From positions 62,001-126,000 of the forward strand of contig NZ_JBAJIJ010000001.1 of NCBI RefSeq assembly GCF_036867135.1: DNA of 64,000 nt, given 5' to 3'. Source of the stretch: Aeromicrobium sp. Sec7.5 (lineage in GTDB: Bacteria; Actinomycetota; Actinomycetes; Propionibacteriales; Nocardioidaceae). The notes under the pieces were generated by a model that saw only the letters and a list, made by a program, of their open reading frames with translations, was not told the origin of the DNA and did no database searches. The first letter of the stretch is position 1; every line of letters begins with the position of its first letter. Both the position numbers and the translations under genes were made by a program. Positions 59,831 through 64,000 of the stretch are shown piece after piece.

Positions 59831-60631
59831 CTAGCGGCTCTCTCTGAAGTCCCCCGTGAGGCGCGTCGTCTCGCGGTGCTGGGTGAAGGTTTCCGACACC
59901 AAGGCGTCCCGGACCAGGGCGACAGCCTCGGGGCTTGGGGTCCGCTCGCGCCGGCTGCCCGAGCTCGGGCCGATGTTCCCGAGCAGGTGCCACACGTCGT
60001 TGATGCGCCAGTGGAGGTCGTCAGCCTGGACGGGGAAGCCTCCCTCGCGCGCCCAGCCGAGCTGGCCGAGCGTCGCGGCGATGCCATAGGGGTCGACCCG
60101 ACGCCCCGGCTCGGCAGCGAAGTGAATGGCAATGAGTACCGCGGCATCGGTGTCGAAGTCATGACCCTCGGGGATCAGGCTGTCGACGATGTGGTCCCAC
60201 AGCGCGCCCGGATGGTTCAGGGATCGTCCGAGGCGGGTGGTCAGGAGCGCTCCCTTCCGCTTGCGCAGCAGGCCCATCCGCTGCACGCGATCGCGGAACC
60301 CCAGGACGGGCTGGGTGTTGACCTCCCGAGTCACGGGGAAGATCCAGTCCGTCATCGTCGGCAGCAGCGCCGCGACCTGCTTCACGTCGGCCGGCTTGAG
60401 ATAGCCGGCCTGGGTCAACGGCAGACCCTCGCCGTCACCGCGCTCGAGGAACCAACGGAACGGAGCCAGAGTGCGTTCGAGCGCATCGCCGGTCGGTGTC
60501 GGAGCCGCCGCGGCCACGAGCTGCGGCAGCTTGTCCATCAGCTGCTGACCTGACTCCGGAAACTTCGAGGTGCTGAGCCGGCCGAGGACCGACGAAAGCC
60601 TCGGATCGAGCCGGTACCGGGTGTACTCCAC
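59831..60631 (-). CDS. Unrecognised protein, possibly related to pRiA4b ORF-3-like C-termini
   Basis: 266 aa, soluble. Segments LTQAGYLKPADVKQVAALLP, GFRDRVQRMGLLRKRKGALL and TTRLGRSLNHPGALWDHIVD recall a C-terminal region often seen in actinobacterial plasmid-pRiA4b-ORF3-like proteins, but the rest is not recognised and no catalytic motif is evident. GTG 60631 is the only plausible start before the Arg-rich shadow sequence; no good ribosome site. REP-like clusters flank it on both sides, which may mark an inserted segment. Confidence 0.6.
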   Translation of the reverse strand: MEYTRYRLDPRLSSVLGRLSTSKFPESGQQLMDKLPQLVAAAAPTPTGDALERTLAPFRWFLERGDGEGLPLTQAGYLKPADVKQVAALLPTMTDWIFPVTREVNTQPVLGFRDRVQRMGLLRKRKGALLTTRLGRSLNHPGALWDHIVDSLIPEGHDFDTDAAVLIAIHFAAEPGRRVDPYGIAATLGQLGWAREGGFPVQADDLHWRINDVWHLLGNIGPSSGSRRERTPSPEAVALVRDALVSETFTQHRETTRLTGDFRESR

Positions 60632-60672
60632 GGCACCATCTTGCCTGCGCCTCGCAGTCCGTGACGGAGGGA

Positions 60673-60877
60673 GGTTTCGAGGCTCGCGCGCCAGAGCGCG
60701 TTCGCACCTCAACCACCGGTGGTGCGGGCGACAGCCTTGCCTTCGGCAACCGCCTCGCTGGTTGAGGTGCGAACGCCGCCTGCGGCGTGAGCCTCGAAAC
60801 CCCGTGCACCCGACTCCGGTAGCCGTCCGAGGTTTCGAGGCTCGCGCGCCAGGGCGCACTCGCACCTCAACCACCGG
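60673..60877. repeat. Cluster of three REP-like elements
   Basis: Reverse copy 60673-60719 (inner GCGCGC-CAGA-GCGCG), forward copy 60756-60802 (inner ACGCCGC-CT-GCGGCGT) and reverse copy 60831-60877 (inner GCGC-CAGG-GCGC). Alternating orientation allows large hairpins. Together with the unknown gene they fill most of the gap between fadB and the iron transporter. Confidence 0.85.
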
Positions 60878-60917
60878 TGGCCAGACGGAACCGGCGTCGA
60901 TCTGGTCACTCGATCTG

Positions 60918-60944
60918 TCAGGTGAGGCTGGCCTCAGTTAGGCT
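60918..60944 (+). promoter_or_regulatory. DtxR/IdeR-type iron box and promoter
   Basis: TCAGGTGAGGCTGGCCTCA (60918-60936) matches 14 of 19 positions of the DtxR/IdeR consensus TTAGGTTAGGCTAACCTAA and contains the perfect TGAGGC-TG-GCCTCA. TAGGCT (60939-60944), a -10 candidate, follows at once and ends 8 nt before the GTG start. Iron-dependent repression is expected. Confidence 0.72.
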
Positions 60945-60952
60945 CGTCTACT

Positions 60953-62014
60953 GTGACCGCCACCCTGAGCGCGCCGGCCCCCGCCCGGGTCGCCGCCCCG
61001 AAGCCCGAGCACCGCTCGAGCGCGGGTCTCGCCGCGGGTCTGCTGGTCCTGCTGGGCGTGCTCGCCGTGGTCGCCTTCGTCAGCGTGGTCCTGGGTTCGC
61101 GAGGCGTGGGCCTGTCGACCGTGTGGGACGCGATCGTCGACCACGACCCCACCAACACCGACCAGACCGTGATCCGCGAGCTACGGCTGCCGCGCACGAT
61201 CCTGGGCCTGCTGGCGGGAGCGGCACTCGGCCTGGCGGGGGCGATCCTGCAGGGCGTCACCCGCAACGCGCTCGCCGACCCGGGGATCATGGGCATCAAC
61301 TCCGGCGCCGCGGCGGCCGTCGTGCTCTCGATCATGCTGACGGGCCAGAGCGACGTCACGACCTACATCTGGTGGGCGTTCGCCGGGGCCGCAGGCGCCA
61401 CGATCCTGGTCTACGGCGTCGCCTCGTTCGGGCGGGAGGGTGCGACGCCCATCAAGCTGGCGCTGGCCGGCGCCGCGGTCAGCGCGGGCTGCTACTCCAT
61501 CACCACGGGCGTCACGATGCTCGACTCCAGCGCCCTGGACCAGCTGCGCTTCTGGCAGGTGGGCTCGCTCGCGGGGCGGTACTGGCCGATCGTCGAGCAG
61601 ACCGCGCCCTTCCTCGCTGTCGGACTGGTGTTCGCGCTCTTCACGGGCCGCTGGCTCAACGGCCTCGCGCTCGGCGACGACGTCGCCACCGCCCTCGGCC
61701 AGCGCGTCGGGCTGACCCGCGCGGGCCTGTTCGTGATCGTCGTCCTGCTCGCCGGCGGGGCCACGGCGGCCTGCGGCCCCATCGTCTTCATCGGTCTGGT
61801 CGTCCCGCACATGGCGCGGGCCATCTGCGGCCCCGACTACCGATGGATCACGGCCTACTGCCTGCTGCTCAGCCCGATCGTGCTGCTCTCGGCCGACGTG
61901 CTCGGCCGGGTCATGAAGCTCTCCGGCGAGGTGCAGGTCGGTGTGGTCCTGGGACTGCTCGGCGCGCCCGTGTTCGCGTTCCTCGTCCGTCGCCGGAACC
62001 TGTCGGAGCTCTGA
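60953..62014 (+). CDS. FecCD-family iron-siderophore ABC permease, first subunit
   Basis: 353 aa, about nine to ten helices: LRLPRTILGLLAGAALGLAG, GVTRNALADPGIMGINSGAA and CGPIVFIGLVVPHMAR are FecCD/BtuC signatures. It forms the membrane channel with the next gene product. GTG 60953 immediately follows the iron box/promoter. It overlaps the next gene by TGATG. Confidence 0.92.
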   Translation: MTATLSAPAPARVAAPKPEHRSSAGLAAGLLVLLGVLAVVAFVSVVLGSRGVGLSTVWDAIVDHDPTNTDQTVIRELRLPRTILGLLAGAALGLAGAILQGVTRNALADPGIMGINSGAAAAVVLSIMLTGQSDVTTYIWWAFAGAAGATILVYGVASFGREGATPIKLALAGAAVSAGCYSITTGVTMLDSSALDQLRFWQVGSLAGRYWPIVEQTAPFLAVGLVFALFTGRWLNGLALGDDVATALGQRVGLTRAGLFVIVVLLAGGATAACGPIVFIGLVVPHMARAICGPDYRWITAYCLLLSPIVLLSADVLGRVMKLSGEVQVGVVLGLLGAPVFAFLVRRRNLSEL

Positions 62015-63090
62015 TGGCCGTCATCGAGCGCGAGCCCGCGCCCAGCACCCCGGACTCCACCGACGGCCGTTCGGTCATCACCCGGGTCCGCCTCCTGCGC
62101 CGGGGACGCACGATCTCGGTCACGCTGGTGCTGGCGGCGGTGGCGTTCGCGCTGTTCGTCGGCACGATGATGTTCGGCAGCTTCTCGGTGTCGCCGTGGC
62201 AGGTCGTGCTGGCCACGTTCGGCTTCGACACCGATCCCGGGGTGGAGTACGTCGTGCGCCAGGTGCGGCTCTCGACCGCCTCGACCGCGCTGGGCACAGG
62301 CCTGGCGATGGGGCTGGCCGGCATCATCTTCCAGCGCCTGCTCGCCAACCCCCTGGCCTCGCCCGACTTCGTCGGCGTCTCCGCCGGTGCGAGCTTCTTC
62401 GCCGTCAGCTCCATCGTGGTGCTCAACCTGCAGGGCGAGATGGTCTCCCTGGCCGCGCTCGTCGGCGCGCTGCTGGCGGCACTGCTGGTCTACCTCCTGG
62501 CGTGGCGCGACGGGATCACGGGGTACCGGTTCATCCTGATCGGCATCGGCGTGAGCCAGTTCTTCCTCGCCGGCTCGGGCTACGTCCTGTCGCGCGCCAA
62601 CCAGTACAACGCTCGGGAGGCGATGACCTGGCTCGTGGGCGCCGTCGGCCAGGCGGGCGATACCGAGCTGCGGGTGCTGTTCCTCAGCCTGGCCGTCGTG
62701 CTGCCCGCGGTGTTCGTCATGACCCGCCAGCTGGCCGCGCTCGAGCTCGGCGACGACACGGCCACGGCGCTCGGCGTCCGCGTCGAGACCATGCGACTCG
62801 CGCTGATGCTGACCGCGGTCGTGCTGATCGCGCTCGCCACGGCCGTCGCCGGTCCCATGGCGTTCGTCGCCCTGATCGCCGGCCCGATCGCATCGCGCCT
62901 GGTAGGTGCCGGCAGCTCGGCCCTGCTGGCGGCCGCCTTCGTCGGCGCCAGCATCGTGCTCGCCGCCGACCTCGTGGCCCAGCACGCGCTGCCCGCGCAG
63001 CTGCCGACCGGCGTCGTGACCGGCGCGATCGGCGCCCCCTATCTCATCTGGTTGCTCGTCTCGGTCAACCGGGAAGGACGTGGAGGATGA
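62014..63090 (+). CDS. FecCD-family iron-siderophore ABC permease, second subunit
   Basis: 358 aa: VRLSTASTALGTGLAMGLAG, LLANPLASPDFVGVSAGASF, MTWLVGAVGQ and GPMAFVALIAGPIASRLVG. Partner of the preceding permease. ATG 62014 overlaps the previous stop; the stop overlaps the ATPase start (ATGA). It was chosen within a much longer open frame whose upstream part is shadow sequence. Confidence 0.92.
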   Translation: MAVIEREPAPSTPDSTDGRSVITRVRLLRRGRTISVTLVLAAVAFALFVGTMMFGSFSVSPWQVVLATFGFDTDPGVEYVVRQVRLSTASTALGTGLAMGLAGIIFQRLLANPLASPDFVGVSAGASFFAVSSIVVLNLQGEMVSLAALVGALLAALLVYLLAWRDGITGYRFILIGIGVSQFFLAGSGYVLSRANQYNAREAMTWLVGAVGQAGDTELRVLFLSLAVVLPAVFVMTRQLAALELGDDTATALGVRVETMRLALMLTAVVLIALATAVAGPMAFVALIAGPIASRLVGAGSSALLAAAFVGASIVLAADLVAQHALPAQLPTGVVTGAIGAPYLIWLLVSVNREGRGG

Positions 63091-63950
63091 CCGATCTCGA
63101 CCCGCAGGCCCCGGCAGGGCCGCTGCCCGATCCGACCTCGCGGCACCACGACCTCCGGGCCCGCGGCCTGACGCTCGGCTACTCCGGCGTCGACATCGTG
63201 CACGCGCTCGACCTCGTCGTGCCGGACGGTCTCGTGACGGTCATCGTCGGCGCCAACGGCTGCGGCAAGTCGACCCTGCTGCGCGGCCTGGCCCGGCTCC
63301 TCAAGCCGCGCGCGGGCGCCGTGGAGCTCGACGGCCGCCCGCTGAAGGAGTGGGCCAGCGCCGACGTCGCCCGGGTCATGGGCCTGCTCCCGCAGAATCC
63401 GGTGGCCCCCGACGGCATCACCGTCGCCGACCTCGTGGGGCGCGGCCGGTACCCGCACCAGGGCTGGTTCCGCCGGTGGAGCGCCGAGGACGACGCCGCG
63501 GTCGCGGGGGCCCTGGCGGCCACGCACACGACCGAGCTCGCCGACCGCACGCTCGCCGAGCTGTCCGGGGGCCAGCGCCAGCGCGTGTGGGTCGCGATGG
63601 TGCTCGCCCAGGACACCGACCTGGTGCTGCTCGACGAGCCGACGACGTTCCTCGACATCAGCCACCAGGTCGACCTGCTCGACCTGCTGGACGATCTCAA
63701 CCGTGTGCACGGCAAGACCGTCGTGATGGTCCTGCACGACCTCAACCTGGCGTGCCGCTACGCCCACCACATCGTCGCGATGAAGTCGGGCACCGTCGTC
63801 GCGCAGGGAGCGCCGCAGGACGTCATCACGCCCGAGGTCGTCGACGACGTGTTCGGCCTGCCGTGCCGGGTCGTGCCCGATCCGGTCACGGGAACCCCGC
63901 TCGTGGTGCCCCTCGGCCGCCAGCGGGCAGTGAAGCACGCCGGCGACTGA
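63087..63950 (+). CDS. Iron-siderophore ABC transporter ATP-binding protein
   Basis: 287 aa: Walker A GANGCGKST, signature LSGGQRQRVWVAM, Walker B LVLLDEPTTFLD, H-loop VVMVLHDLNLACRYA, the FepC/FhuC type. GGAAGGACGTGGAGG precedes ATG 63087. The substrate-binding lipoprotein is not in the window and may be encoded elsewhere. Confidence 0.95.
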   Translation: MTDLDPQAPAGPLPDPTSRHHDLRARGLTLGYSGVDIVHALDLVVPDGLVTVIVGANGCGKSTLLRGLARLLKPRAGAVELDGRPLKEWASADVARVMGLLPQNPVAPDGITVADLVGRGRYPHQGWFRRWSAEDDAAVAGALAATHTTELADRTLAELSGGQRQRVWVAMVLAQDTDLVLLDEPTTFLDISHQVDLLDLLDDLNRVHGKTVVMVLHDLNLACRYAHHIVAMKSGTVVAQGAPQDVITPEVVDDVFGLPCRVVPDPVTGTPLVVPLGRQRAVKHAGD

Positions 63951-63961
63951 GGGGACCGACG

Positions 63962-64000
63962 TCAGTGCAGGCTGAGCTCGGGGTTGTGGGGGCCCTTGGG
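63962..64000 (-). CDS. 3' end of a minus-strand gene
   Basis: Reading leftward, the last codons give PKGPHNPELSLH and a TGA at 63964-63962. Codon choice fits real coding sequence and it converges on the transporter gene, but 12 residues are too few to name the product. Confidence 0.4.
   Translation of the reverse strand, partial: PKGPHNPELSLH

Overview
The window is a 64-kb stretch of high-GC actinobacterial chromosome centred on the replication origin. Many GTG starts, the actinobacterial genes DciA/DUF721, DUF3566, DLW-39, CrgA, DUF881 and FhaA/FhaB-PstP-RodA-PbpA-PknB, and a short-form gnd between dnaN and recF point to Propionibacteriales, most likely a Nocardioidaceae (Aeromicrobium/Nocardioides-like) genome. 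The genus is inference. No phage, plasmid, CRISPR or intact IS is visible; almost everything is core chromosome.

Layout. (1) 1-7.2 kb: 5' part of a divergent CCA-adding enzyme, a 1301-aa DUF6049-MurJ fusion, a separate membrane pseudokinase, and trxB-trxA behind a sigmaR-type promoter. (2) 7.2-12 kb, minus strand: parB-parA, rsmG, jag/khpB, yidC, yidD, rnpA, rpmH, with two parS sites. (3) 12-14.1 kb: dnaA and the dnaA-dnaN oriC spacer, with DnaA boxes and a DnaA-trio-like CTA series. (4) 14.1-24.9 kb, plus strand: dnaN, gnd, recF, dciA, (PAP2 phosphatase, minus), gyrB, gyrA, DUF3566, tRNA-Ile, DLW-39-like peptide, tRNA-Ala. (5) 25-36 kb: cyclase-family protein, lipoprotein, dTDP-rhamnose genes rmlA-rmlB-rmlCD, a DevR/DosR-like response regulator, glyA-SURF1-DUF3817, enoyl-CoA hydratase with an unlisted 40-aa upstream ORF, cyclophilin and rhomboid protease. 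(6) 36-45 kb: internally duplicated crgA, DUF881, and the cell-wall/division signalling operon fhaA-fhaB-pstP-rodA-pbpA-pknB (pknA absent), then tRNA-Leu. (7) 45-60 kb: catabolic and regulatory genes: B12-domain MerR, enoyl-CoA hydratase, GDPD, TetR/MFS efflux pair, alpha/beta hydrolase, CoA-transferase + acyl-CoA dehydrogenase, alpha-hydroxy-acid oxidase, MerR, thiolase + FadB-type fusion. (8) 60-64 kb: unknown gene between repeat clusters, then an iron-siderophore ABC transporter behind a DtxR/IdeR-type box.

Functional links. PknB, PstP, FhaA, the pseudokinase and MurJ form one peptidoglycan-control circuit, split here between the two flanks of the origin. ParABS, DnaA, DnaN, RecF, DciA and gyrase form the replication/segregation core. 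A shared inverted repeat (TGACA-N7-TGTCA) in front of both the CoA-transferase/acyl-CoA dehydrogenase genes and the thiolase/FadB genes suggests one acyl-CoA-degradation regulon, plausibly under the adjacent MerR protein.

The most unusual features are the DUF6049-MurJ fusion, the duplicated CrgA, the DnaA-trio-like origin element, a dispersed intergenic palindromic repeat whose copies show compensatory base changes, the shared beta-oxidation operator, and repeated promoter geometry (TAnnnT, about 6 nt, start codon) that predicts many leaderless mRNAs.
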